Below, one piece after another: positions 56,377 through 64,000 of a stretch of DNA of 64,000 nt (its first letter is position 1; each line of letters opens with the position of its first letter). The notes beneath the pieces are model-generated. The model saw only the letters and a program-made list of their open reading frames with translations. It was not told where the DNA came from and did no database searches. Source of the stretch: Gabonibacter massiliensis (GTDB taxonomy: Bacteria; Bacteroidota; Bacteroidia; Bacteroidales; Marinifilaceae); NCBI GenBank assembly GCA_001487125.1, contig LN913012.1, forward strand, positions 124,001 to 188,000, read 5' to 3'. The translations under genes and the position numbers were made by a program.

Positions 56377-56772
56377 ATGAAACAAAAAATACTTTTTAAA
56401 GGCCTATCGTTAGCCGTCATGTTTTTTATGGGTTTCACTTCTGTCGTGATAGCTCAGAATCGCCAGGTAAAAGTAAAAGGCGAAGTTTGTGATCCGGAAA
56501 TGAATGTCATTTTAGGTGTTCAGATCGTCGAGAAAGGAACGACGAACAGTACGATCACGGATTTGAGCGGGTATTTCGAGTTGATTGTTTCAGAGGAAGG
56601 AACACTTTTGATTATCTGTAATGGTTATGTTACTCGTGAGATAAAAGTAAAGGATTTTTTAGCTGCACAGGGACATTATTTATTCATTACCCTTGTGGAA
56701 GAAGAGTTACCTGAAGAGCCGCTGATTCATTTTTATAATCGACTTGTTTGTTGTTTAGAAACAAAACGCTAA
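56377..56772 (+). CDS. Small secreted CarboxypepD_reg-like domain protein
   Basis: A 131-residue protein: signal peptide (about 1-27, ending VIAQ), then a single carboxypeptidase regulatory-like domain (V-K-G-E-V-C-D-P-E-M-N-V-I-L-G-V-Q-I-V ... T-N-S-T-I-T-D-L-S-G-Y-F-E) and a short tail. It is a relative of the protein encoded at 40783, again directly after a permease-type gene. It probably belongs to the ABC operon and is followed by a strong terminator. Function unknown. Confidence 0.8.
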   Translation: MKQKILFKGLSLAVMFFMGFTSVVIAQNRQVKVKGEVCDPEMNVILGVQIVEKGTTNSTITDLSGYFELIVSEEGTLLIICNGYVTREIKVKDFLAAQGHYLFITLVEEELPEEPLIHFYNRLVCCLETKR

Positions 56773-56797
56773 AGAATATTGTGTAGTGTGTATACTG

Positions 56798-56867
56798 AGG
56801 CAGGCCTTAACCTTACAAAAAAACCAAAGGGGAAAAACGTTTTGTAGGGGAGAGGGTCTGCCTTTTG
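56798..56867 (+). terminator. Long terminator hairpin after the ABC operon
   Basis: Left arm 56798-56820 pairs with 56840-56863 in two helices (AGGCAGGCC with GGTCTGCCT, and CCTTACAAAA with TTTTGTAGGG) separated by an internal loop, followed by TTTT. Confidence 0.7.
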
Positions 56868-57204
56868 TATATAATTTCGAATAGAAAACGAATGAGTGAA
56901 TACGTATCGGTTATTGTATTGCGAATGAATTATTACGGTACGATGAAGCAAATTTATTGGGAATCAATTAAAAATGGGTATTTCGTGCATATTTATAATA
57001 AAAATAAAATATTTACAGAAAATTTATTTTTTGTTTTTAAGTGAATTTAGTATGTAAAAATGTTGTTATATACTGAGTTAACAATAAAGAGATGGGAGGT
57101 TTCAGAATAAATAGGGTAGTTGAGCAAAATTAACTATGATTTTTAGTTTGGATTTCAAATGAAGATACTTTATATTTGAAAAGTGTGTAACTAAAAATAA
57201 AATC
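56868..57204. other. AT-rich spacer before the truncated fusion relic
   Basis: No coding remnant is recognised. The only feature is the promoter at 57147-57178. Confidence 0.35.
57147..57178 (+). promoter_or_regulatory. Intact promoter upstream of the truncated fusion relic
   Basis: TTTG at 57147-57150, a 20-bp spacer and TATATTTG at 57171-57178. It matches the Bacteroidota consensus fully and can drive both the relic and the full-length fusion gene that follows. Confidence 0.65.
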
Positions 57205-57564
57205 ATGAAATTACGTCTCATCTCTACATTCATCCGGCATAAAATCAAAGCTTTAAGGAAGCGTTGGTTGTCTCGGGTGTTTGTCTCATTTTGGTTGATA
57301 GGAATTTTTTGTATTCCGTTTTTATTTCAGGAGGCCGGGCATGATAGGATGGGGTTATCTGTAAGTATTCTATTCTCTGATGCATTGTGTGGCCTTTTCT
57401 TGTATTTTATCGTGTGGGATTATTTTAGGGTAAGAGGGAAGGTAAACGTGTCGAATTCTTTTCGAACGTATCCGATTAATGATGCAGATCCTTTTGGGGA
57501 GGGTTTGTCCGTTATTCTTTTACAGGTTGAAAAGAGAGCTAAGGTAATTGGAAGGATGGAGTAA
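57205..57564 (+). pseudogene. Truncated relic of the permease/pseudo-M1/golvesin fusion gene
   Basis: A 119-residue frame that matches only the first ~110 residues of the fusion proteins: M-K-L-R-L-I, then A-L-R-K-R-W, a first helix, a second helix (L-C-G-L-F-L-Y-F-I-V-W-D-Y-F) and S-F-R-T-Y-P-I-N-D, corresponding to L-R-V-R-P-V-S-N-T-D in the intact copy at 57654. It then ends at a stop. Residues 50-65 are shortened relative to the intact copy. It could be expressed as a short two-helix membrane protein, but a decayed duplicate is more likely. Confidence 0.65.
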
Positions 57565-57653
57565 AGCCGGGATGGATATGTTTGTAAGAATGCTATCCGA
57601 TGTTTTGTGTTGAAAAAGGATAGGTAATATGACTGAAATTTAAATTGGAAATT

Positions 57654-60600
57654 ATGAAATTGAATCTTATATTGACCGTAGCTTGCTATGAAGCGAAAGT
57701 GTTAAAAAGAAGTTGGTTATTGCGTTTATTCGCTTTATTGGCATTTGTCGGAATAACCGTTTTACAGATTATGACTCAGAGTTCGTGGAGTATAACGGAA
57801 CACTATATGGTGGCCCTGCCTTCTTCCATGCCTTTCTTTAATGCATACTGGTTTAATTTGTTACAGGTTTTTTTGTTGGTCTTTATTGTGGCGGACCGCT
57901 TTAAAAGTGGAAAACACGTGGATACGACCGAATCTCTGCGTGTGCGTCCGGTGAGCAATACGGATTACTTGATAGGAATGGCAGGCGGGATTTTCTCCGT
58001 ATTGGTAGTATTGAATGTCATCTCCATATTGATATCGTTGTCCCTTAATATTTTTGCCAGTGAGGCACCGGTAAACGTTTGGCTCTATTTCTTTTATTTG
58101 TTTACCCTAACCATTCCTTCTTGCCTGTTTATCTTGGGAGTGTCTATTTTGATCTACTCATGGATAAAAAATGCCATGCTTGCTTTGTTGGTATTGTTGG
58201 TAGCGGTTGGATTGGTTTATGTTTTTATTCCTTCTGCCGGATATGGTATATTTGATCTTTTTGCCCGGGAAATGCCCAATATGTTTTCGGAACTGACCGG
58301 GCATCCCGAAATAGGATCTTATCTTTTACAACGTTTGACCTATGTCGTTTGGGGTGTGGGATTACTGGGATTTGCCATTGTATCGTATCCTCGAATTCCA
58401 AATGGAAAAAAAGGAAAATTGAAATTATGCAGCGGACTTATTCTGTTATCGGGTATATTAATCGGAGGGATCTTCGTCGGGGCGAAAGAGGCCGACAGGC
58501 GTTTTCGGAAGCATATGGTGGAAACTTTTGAAAAGTACAGCGCGCGAGACCGGCTCTATTTATCCGATGCAGAGATTACTTTCGAGCAATCGGGTACTAC
58601 CATGTCGGTGAAGAGTAAATTAACCGTCCAAAATAAGGAGAATCATCCGGTATCGGAGATCGTTTTATTCTTAAACCCGGCCTTGCGCATCAAAGAAATT
58701 CGGGGAGAGAGCGGTGAAGCTATTTCTTATCGTCGGGATGGTCAAGTCGTTATTTTGGAAAAAAACTTGGCACCGGAAGAAGAGTTTTCTCTCCAAGTGG
58801 ATTACACGGGAAAGATAGATGACCGGGTATGTTATCTGGATATTTCCGATGAGGAATATTACGATAACCGTTGGATTACGAATATTTTTTGCTTCGGTAA
58901 ACGATACGCTTTTTTAGAGAAGGATTATACGTTGCTGGAGCCTGAAGTGTTGTGGTATCCGGTAACAGAACCTCCTGTTCATTGGGTGCATCCTTATTCT
59001 ACGGGGAAAAATTATACGAATTATGTTTTAAATGTAATTCATAGGGATAAACGTACCGTGATTTCGCAAGGAAATCGAAAGGTATCCGGTGATACTATCC
59101 GTTTCGAAAATTGCGATAAATTGACAGGAATCAGCTTATGTATGGGAGATTATACCCACAAATCATTGACCGTGGATTCAGTAAGCTTAGATCTCTATTT
59201 TTATCGCGGGGAAAACTATTTTAGAGCTCCTTTTGTCAGCATTAAGGATTCGCTTCCCTCTTTGGTCAAGCAAACGAGTGAGTTGATGGCAACTAAATGG
59301 GGGCATCCTTATCTATATGATAGACTCTCTCTTTTGGAAGCTCCCGTGTCGTTCGCTACTTACATACGGGGATGGAGTAAAAAGAGCAATTACGTGCAGC
59401 CGGCTATGGTATTCGTTCCCGAACGAGGGATAACTATACCTGAAATCGCAAATCAAATGGCGAAGATGTATGAAAGAATAAAAAGAGTAAAAAAGAATTT
59501 GAATAATACAGGACAAGCTCCTTATGATGAAGAATGGACAATGCGTAGTTTTATCGATTGTGCACAAAGTGTGTTTGTATTTCCCGGTTCTGAATTTGTG
59601 AAGGTCGATTTCGATTTGTTAAGAGGAAAACAGGATTATAGCGGAACGCCCGTAACGACGAAGGTGGGAGTCGGAAATAAGCATATTCTCTCCTCTTTAT
59701 TTCAGGATAACAGGTGTGTCGTTCTTTCTAAGGAGATCCCTATAGCCGGACAAATATTCGATGAGTTTCAGATACTGTTATCTCCGGCTTACAAGACGGC
59801 GAATACCGCTAACCACTCGCCACAAAACGAGATGCGCGTACTCGATTATCTTTCTGAACATAGTTTGGAGGATGCCGCAACAGATCCGTCCCTCTCTTCG
59901 GATATGTTTAAACTACTGTTGCTGAAGAAATGCAATTACTTGTATGAATTGATTATGGTGGATATTCCTGAGCGTTCATTGCAGGCTTTTATGGAAGAAT
60001 TTATGACTAAATATCGTTATCAACAAGTTACCTTCGAACAGTTTATGAAAGAGTTCGAAGAGCGGTTCGATTATAAGTTGGGCGAGGTATTTGATGAATG
60101 GTACAGGAATAAAGGATGTTCTTATCTGGAAACTAAAGATATCGGGGGGTATAAAGTAGAACAAGGGGAGTACGAAGGTTATGCGGTTCATTTTAAGTTG
60201 TATAATCCTGGAAAGTCCGATATTTTGATCTCGGCTACGGCGAGTGCGAATTGGCTCAAAAATGCTCGCGGGTATTGGGAGAAAAGATTCGTTTTGCCGG
60301 CGGGAGAGGCTTTGGAGGTACATATACCGTGTGACGACGTTCCTGGACTGGTTTCGATAACTCCGAGTATAGTATTGAATCAGCCGGCAGCGGTCACGAT
60401 TATGTTGCCGGACGAATTAGAGGTAATTCGTGATTCTACGCGGGGACTATTTCCGATCAGTCCGGAGCTTTTCCAGCCCGATCCGAATGTCATTGTCGTA
60501 GATAATGAAGACGAGGGCTTTTCTTTATTTGATTCGAGCGGGAAACGGATAGCGGAGAAAAGAGATAGGAGGGATACCGGTTACGAGGAGTTGAAGGGTG

Positions 60601-60992
60601 GTCATCGTTGGACTTATATTATAAGACAGGGATTTTACGGGAAATATATCGCGAGTGCTTATTATAAAAAAGCCGGAGATGGAAAGGCCATGGTCGAATG
60701 GAAAGCGAACCTTCCTAAACGGGGAAAGTATGAACTGTTTATTTATAATGTAAGCGGAGGGAGTAATATAATAAGTGTTAATAAGGGAATAACACAATAT
60801 TATACATTGTATTTCGGGGATAAGAAGGAGGAGATAGAATTTAATGCACGGAGAGAGATAAGTACTCCATGGGTTTCCGCCGGCACATTCTTTTTCGATA
60901 AAGGAGAGGTAAGACTGGTGATGAATGATAAATGCGATGTGGACCTCGTGTATGCCGACGCAGTGAAATGGGTATATGTAGGGGAGGAATAA
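57654..60992 (+). CDS. Second fusion protein: ABC-2-like membrane domain, zinc-less M1-like domain, golvesin-like C-terminus
   Basis: A 1112-residue paralogue of the protein encoded at 37382, aligned from the first residues (M-K-L-N-L-I-L-T-V-A-C-Y-E-A-K-V-L-K-R-S-W). About seven membrane helices cover 1-280. The M1-like part covers about 300-845 (Y-L-D-I-S-D-E-E-Y, L-L-E-P-E-V-L-W-Y-P-V, V-F-D-E-W-Y-R-N) and lacks HEXXH and GAMEN. The golvesin-like part runs from about 935 (V-I-V-V-D-N-E-D-E-G-F) to the end (Y-A-D-A-V-K-W). I used the ATG at 57654; an in-frame TTG three codons upstream is weaker. It is the last gene of the island. Confidence 0.8.
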   Translation: MKLNLILTVACYEAKVLKRSWLLRLFALLAFVGITVLQIMTQSSWSITEHYMVALPSSMPFFNAYWFNLLQVFLLVFIVADRFKSGKHVDTTESLRVRPVSNTDYLIGMAGGIFSVLVVLNVISILISLSLNIFASEAPVNVWLYFFYLFTLTIPSCLFILGVSILIYSWIKNAMLALLVLLVAVGLVYVFIPSAGYGIFDLFAREMPNMFSELTGHPEIGSYLLQRLTYVVWGVGLLGFAIVSYPRIPNGKKGKLKLCSGLILLSGILIGGIFVGAKEADRRFRKHMVETFEKYSARDRLYLSDAEITFEQSGTTMSVKSKLTVQNKENHPVSEIVLFLNPALRIKEIRGESGEAISYRRDGQVVILEKNLAPEEEFSLQVDYTGKIDDRVCYLDISDEEYYDNRWITNIFCFGKRYAFLEKDYTLLEPEVLWYPVTEPPVHWVHPYSTGKNYTNYVLNVIHRDKRTVISQGNRKVSGDTIRFENCDKLTGISLCMGDYTHKSLTVDSVSLDLYFYRGENYFRAPFVSIKDSLPSLVKQTSELMATKWGHPYLYDRLSLLEAPVSFATYIRGWSKKSNYVQPAMVFVPERGITIPEIANQMAKMYERIKRVKKNLNNTGQAPYDEEWTMRSFIDCAQSVFVFPGSEFVKVDFDLLRGKQDYSGTPVTTKVGVGNKHILSSLFQDNRCVVLSKEIPIAGQIFDEFQILLSPAYKTANTANHSPQNEMRVLDYLSEHSLEDAATDPSLSSDMFKLLLLKKCNYLYELIMVDIPERSLQAFMEEFMTKYRYQQVTFEQFMKEFEERFDYKLGEVFDEWYRNKGCSYLETKDIGGYKVEQGEYEGYAVHFKLYNPGKSDILISATASANWLKNARGYWEKRFVLPAGEALEVHIPCDDVPGLVSITPSIVLNQPAAVTIMLPDELEVIRDSTRGLFPISPELFQPDPNVIVVDNEDEGFSLFDSSGKRIAEKRDRRDTGYEELKGGHRWTYIIRQGFYGKYIASAYYKKAGDGKAMVEWKANLPKRGKYELFIYNVSGGSNIISVNKGITQYYTLYFGDKKEEIEFNARREISTPWVSAGTFFFDKGEVRLVMNDKCDVDLVYADAVKWVYVGEE

Positions 60993-61012
60993 AGTTCGGA
61001 TTTTATAAACGG

Positions 61013-61050
61013 ATAACCGGTTGCCTGAAAAGGGAACCGGTTATTTGTTT
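61013..61050 (+). terminator. Terminator after the second fusion gene
   Basis: A 10-bp stem (61013-61022 with 61035-61044) followed by TTGTTTT. Confidence 0.65.
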
Positions 61051-61233
61051 TCAAGAATCTTCTTGTTGAGAACCGAAATTTTATAAGGTGTTGTATATAA
61101 ATATGATGAATCGTTATACCGTATGAGAAAAGACCATAGAGGAATAGTTGGGAGAGTGCGAATAAGTGTCTACTTTAGTCAAAAATTTAATAACGTATTA
61201 AAAGATGGATTATCTTTTAATTGATTAATCGGA

Positions 61234-62574
61234 ATGAAAATGAAAACAGAAATGCAAGAATTCATGGATGCCTTAAAGGCAAGGACTCCGGGAGAACCCG
61301 AATTCCATCAAGCGGTAGAAGAGGTTATTGAAACCGTATGGGATACCTATCAGGCTAATCCTAAATACAAGGCTAATAAAATATTGGAGAAAATGGTAGA
61401 ACCCGAAAGAGTGATTATGTTCCGGGTGCCCTGGATCGACGATAAAGGAGAGGTACAGATCAACCGGGGCTATCGGGTTCAATTCAATAGTGCAATCGGA
61501 CCTTATAAAGGGGGAATTCGTTTTCACCCGGCAGTAACGCTCGGTACGTTAAAATTTCTGGGTTTCGAGCAGACTTTTAAAAACTCTTTGACAACTCTTC
61601 CCATGGGGGGAGGTAAGGGGGGATCGGACTTTAACCCGAAAGGAAAATCTGATAACGAAGTGATGCGGTTTTGTCAAAGTTTTATGACAGAACTCTGTAA
61701 ATACATCGGCCCTGATACGGATGTTCCGGCAGGGGATCTTGGCGTAGGCGGACGCGAAGTCGGGTATATGTTCGGGCAATACAAGAGAATCCGTAACGAA
61801 TTTACCGGAGTTTTGACCGGAAAACCCTTTGAGTTCGGTGGCTCTCGGGTACGTCCGGAGTCTACGGGATACGGTACGGTTTATCTCGCGCAACATGTGT
61901 TGGCTTCCAAGGGAGAGAAGATTGCCGGTAAGGTTGTTGCTCTTTCCGGTTTCGGTAATGTTGCCTGGGGGGCAGCTCAGAAATTGGTTCAGTTGGGGGC
62001 TAAGGTTATTACGGTCTCAGGCCCTGACGGATATATCTACGATGAAAAGGGATTGGACCAGGAGAAAATTAACTATTTGCTTGAACTGCGGGCAAGTAAT
62101 AACGATGTCGTAGAGCCGTATGCGAAAAAATTTGGAGCTCGGTTCAAAGCCGGTAAAAAACCTTGGGAGGTTAAATGTGATATCGCTTTTCCTTGTGCGA
62201 TCCAGAATGAGCTTAATGGAGAGGATGCCAGACAGTTGGTTGCTAACGGTTGTCGACTAATTGTAGAAACCTCAAATATGGGATGTACTCCGGAGGCCAT
62301 ACATTATGCTAATGAACATATTACTTTTGTTCCCGGAAAGGCGGCTAATGCCGGCGGTGTGGCAACTTCCTGTTTAGAAATGAGCCAGAATGCCATGCAT
62401 TACAGCTGGCCCGCCGAGGAGGTAGATGCCAAATTATCACAGATCATGAAAGATATTCATGATACCTGTCTCAAATACGGCAGGGAAGGAGATAAGGTGA
62501 ATTATGTGAAAGGAGCTAATATCGGAGGTTTTATCAAGGTCGCAGAAGCCATGTGTGCCCAGGGACACGTATAA
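61234..62574 (+). CDS. gdhA: NADP-type glutamate dehydrogenase
   Basis: A 446-residue hexameric GDH that makes glutamate from 2-oxoglutarate and ammonium. Visible are the substrate-binding block Y-K-G-G-I-R-F-H-P (about 90), the catalytic lysine in P-M-G-G-G-K-G-G-S-D (about 126), D-V-P-A-G-D-L-G-V-G-G-R-E, and the nucleotide-binding S-G-F-G-N-V-A-W-G-A. Length fits the ~445-residue small hexameric class. A second ATG two codons in is possible. It is monocistronic, with a strong terminator. Confidence 0.97.
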   Translation: MKMKTEMQEFMDALKARTPGEPEFHQAVEEVIETVWDTYQANPKYKANKILEKMVEPERVIMFRVPWIDDKGEVQINRGYRVQFNSAIGPYKGGIRFHPAVTLGTLKFLGFEQTFKNSLTTLPMGGGKGGSDFNPKGKSDNEVMRFCQSFMTELCKYIGPDTDVPAGDLGVGGREVGYMFGQYKRIRNEFTGVLTGKPFEFGGSRVRPESTGYGTVYLAQHVLASKGEKIAGKVVALSGFGNVAWGAAQKLVQLGAKVITVSGPDGYIYDEKGLDQEKINYLLELRASNNDVVEPYAKKFGARFKAGKKPWEVKCDIAFPCAIQNELNGEDARQLVANGCRLIVETSNMGCTPEAIHYANEHITFVPGKAANAGGVATSCLEMSQNAMHYSWPAEEVDAKLSQIMKDIHDTCLKYGREGDKVNYVKGANIGGFIKVAEAMCAQGHV

Positions 62575-62614
62575 TTTGTAGATTGAAGAATCGTTTATAT
62601 TGAATATTGTTGGG

Positions 62615-62647
62615 AACAAGCGGTCGTATCGACCGCTTGTTTTGTTT
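62615..62647 (+). terminator. Terminator after gdhA
   Basis: A perfect 12-bp stem (62615-62626 with 62630-62641) with a 3-base loop, then TTTGTTT. Confidence 0.8.
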
Positions 62648-62714
62648 CGATGGAAAATTTTAAACCTTTTATTTCATTCTACGTTTGATAAGGTATGAAT
62701 TTGATAAGATAATA

Positions 62715-62927
62715 ATGAAAAGAGATAAGAAAAAATATTCGTTACCCGAAGAGGAACGAGACAATCGTTATTCGAAAAGCGATGATGCCCTGAATGCCGA
62801 ATACAATGAGATTCTGGAATCTATTTTGGAGAACAATGATGAAGATGCGAAGGATAACATGTCTGATTATATGGATGAATTGAGGGAAGAATCTGCTGCT
62901 CTGGATGATTTTGAGAAGCAATCGTAG
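62715..62927 (+). CDS. Small acidic protein of unknown function
   Basis: A 70-residue soluble protein, basic for the first ~8 residues (M-K-R-D-K-K-K-Y) and then strongly acidic and helical (about 27-65). It has no signal peptide, membrane helix or known motif that I recognise. The ATG at 62715 is preferred to a TTG ten codons upstream. It is convergent with the TIGR02757 gene, with three bases between the stops. Confidence 0.6.
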   Translation: MKRDKKKYSLPEEERDNRYSKSDDALNAEYNEILESILENNDEDAKDNMSDYMDELREESAALDDFEKQS

Positions 62928-62930
62928 AGG

Positions 62931-63686
62931 TTATTTTGCGAATGCTCCCAAACCGAAGAGGGCAAAATCATAACGGATCGGATCGACGGGGTCGAACTCC
63001 CGAAGACGGCAAGTTAATTCAAGTACCGCTTGTCGATCGTTTTGCGATCGAGTTAAAAGTCCTAATTGTCTGCTGACATTTCCGGTATGCAAGTCCAATG
63101 GAATAAGAAGGGCGGAAGTAGGGATCTCCTTCCATAATCCGAAATCAATTTCATCCCGACGGACCATCCAGCGCAGGAACATATTAATCCGCTTGGCTGC
63201 AGATCCCTTTTCTACGTTGGCAATATGACGCAGAACTCTGGGATCCGCCGGAGAAGACGTAAATATCGCATGCCATTCCGCCAATACGTCGAACATATCC
63301 GGATGTTGTCGGTAAGCTCGGGAAAACAGACCCTCTAATCCACCGTAATATTTATAAATGCGGGATAGTGATTTGAAAAAGTAGATACAATCGTAATCAT
63401 TGAAAGTGCGGTGCTTAAAACCGGATAAACAGGAGTAATCGGCATCCGTCGCGTGGAGGACAAAGTCGTAGGGAGCGTAATCCACTCGTTTCATCAACTC
63501 TTTGCATTTTTTGATAATAGTCGGTCGTTGACCCCAGGCTAATGTGGCTGCCATGAATCCGGCAATTTCAATGTCTTCCTTTTCCTCAAAAAGTTTAGGG
63601 ATTTGGATGGGATCCGTTTCGATAAAAAAATCGGATCTGCAATACTCAATGTATTTCTCGTCAAGAAGTTGTTTAAGTGCAGACAT
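62931..63686 (-). CDS. TIGR02757 family protein (DUF2400)
   Basis: A 251-residue soluble protein of the TIGR02757/DUF2400 family, helical, with G-F-M-A-A-T-L-A-W-G-Q-R, the F-L-R-W-M-V-R motif, L-I-P-L-D-L-H-T-G-N-V-S-R-Q-L-G-L and the final F-D-P-V-D-P-I-R-Y-D-F-A-L-F-G-L-G. The last two blocks resemble HhH-type DNA glycosylases, so a nucleic-acid role has been suspected, but the function is unknown. It lies downstream of mnmD on the same strand, with a tandem repeat in the 120-bp gap. Confidence 0.88.
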   Translation of the reverse strand: MSALKQLLDEKYIEYCRSDFFIETDPIQIPKLFEEKEDIEIAGFMAATLAWGQRPTIIKKCKELMKRVDYAPYDFVLHATDADYSCLSGFKHRTFNDYDCIYFFKSLSRIYKYYGGLEGLFSRAYRQHPDMFDVLAEWHAIFTSSPADPRVLRHIANVEKGSAAKRINMFLRWMVRRDEIDFGLWKEIPTSALLIPLDLHTGNVSRQLGLLTRSQNDRQAVLELTCRLREFDPVDPIRYDFALFGLGAFAK

Positions 63687-63712
63687 AGTTGAAATTATTT
63701 TCAGTTTTTATT

Positions 63713-63808
63713 AATCGCTCAATCACCTAATCACTCAATCACTCAATCACTCAATCACTCAATCACTCAATCACTCAATCACTCAATCACTCAATCACTC
63801 AATCACTT
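63713..63808. repeat. Tandem octanucleotide repeat, 12 units
   Basis: Units of AATCACTC: nine perfect copies (63729-63800), preceded by two variants (AATCGCTC, AATCACCT) and followed by one (AATCACTT). It fills nearly the whole gap between the mnmD stop (which it overlaps by two bases) and the start of the TIGR02757 gene. Unit length is not a multiple of three, and such arrays change copy number by strand slippage. Confidence 0.95.
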
Positions 63809-64000
63809 AAATCTTCTCCCCTCTCAGCATCTCCCGTTTTCCCGGGGGACCGGGAAGGCGTTTCAGTTTAAATCCGAGATTGCGGAGGGCTCTTTTCACG
63901 GTTCCTTTCACACAATAGGTTGTAAGAATTCCTTCCGGTTTTAATGCTTTGTAAAACTTGGCGAACATATCTTCCGTCCACAAACGGGGCTGTACGTCGG
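63807..64000 (-). CDS. mnmD: MnmD-like tRNA wobble-uridine methyltransferase, 5' part outside window
   Basis: The last 64 codons of a minus-strand gene ending at TAA (complement of 63807-63809). The visible end contains W-T-E-D-M-F, A-L-K-P-E-G-I-L-T-T-Y-C-V-K-G and L-P-G-P-P-G-K-R-E-M-L-R. This is the typical C-terminus of MnmD and of the methyltransferase half of MnmC, which finish mnm5s2U at tRNA position 34 using SAM. The missing N-terminus would hold the SAM-binding fold. Confidence 0.85.
   Translation of the reverse strand, partial: DVQPRLWTEDMFAKFYKALKPEGILTTYCVKGTVKRALRNLGFKLKRLPGPPGKREMLRGEKI

Noticed and set aside
63713-63808. Octanucleotide array as a CRISPR
   Set aside because: Units are directly joined with no spacers and are far too short; no cas genes nearby.
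1-64000. tRNA or rRNA genes
   Set aside because: I looked for cloverleaf-like and rRNA-like stretches in the gaps between genes and saw none; short tRNAs could only be excluded with a dedicated search.

Overview
The window looks like a chromosome segment from a gut-type Bacteroidales bacterium. Odoribacteraceae (Odoribacter/Butyricimonas) is my best guess, but that is inferred from gene content and not proven. Signs of Bacteroidota are the SusC/SusD pair, a FecR anti-sigma factor with a DUF4974-like tail, gldE, an 840-residue FtsK, a short RpoD, and repeated promoter elements of the form TAnnTTTG with TTG/TTTG about 19-20 bp upstream. I see no rRNA, tRNA, CRISPR array, phage gene or transposase.

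Left part (1-36.5 kb), mostly core genes: a partial TetR-like regulator; a PafA-type phosphatase relative that seems to have lost its metal ligands; gldE and ssb, divergent from HU, a 29-residue basic ribosome-associated peptide and RNase G; a DsbD-type reductase; a PIF1/RecD-like helicase with an HRDC tail; a secreted M16 peptidase; a run of envelope genes (MscS channel, M23 peptidase, dxr, rseP, AhpD-like protein, secreted EEP hydrolase, CorA); a complete RND efflux operon (adaptor, pump, TolC); a flavodiiron protein; a secreted C1 peptidase; ftsK with a CPBP protease; an HtrA protease; and rpoD.

Middle part (36-61 kb), an accessory island between rpoD and gdhA. It opens with an ECF sigma gene whose upstream region carries a 15-bp inverted repeat about 106 bp apart, as in invertible promoters. 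Then come an N-terminus/C-terminus relic and a full copy of a very unusual fusion protein (ABC-2-like membrane domain, M1-aminopeptidase-like domain without the zinc motif, golvesin-like C-terminal domain), a stand-alone CarboxypepD_reg-like protein and a relic of another, FecR, an STN-containing SusC, SusD, a DUF4843-like lipoprotein and a PKD-like lipoprotein. A relic of an ABC ATPase follows, then an intact GldA-like ATPase with two tandem GldF-GldG-type fusion permeases, another CarboxypepD_reg-like protein, a truncated relic of the fusion protein behind an intact promoter, and a second full fusion protein. The island combines a surface-signalled outer-membrane uptake system (sigma, FecR, STN-SusC, SusD) with inner-membrane ABC machinery and dead-peptidase fusions. 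Repeated duplication and decay by internal deletion is visible. This is the best candidate for an undescribed system.

Right part (61-64 kb), core again: gdhA, a small acidic protein, a TIGR02757 protein, and the end of mnmD on the minus strand. A 12-unit octanucleotide tandem repeat lies between the last two.
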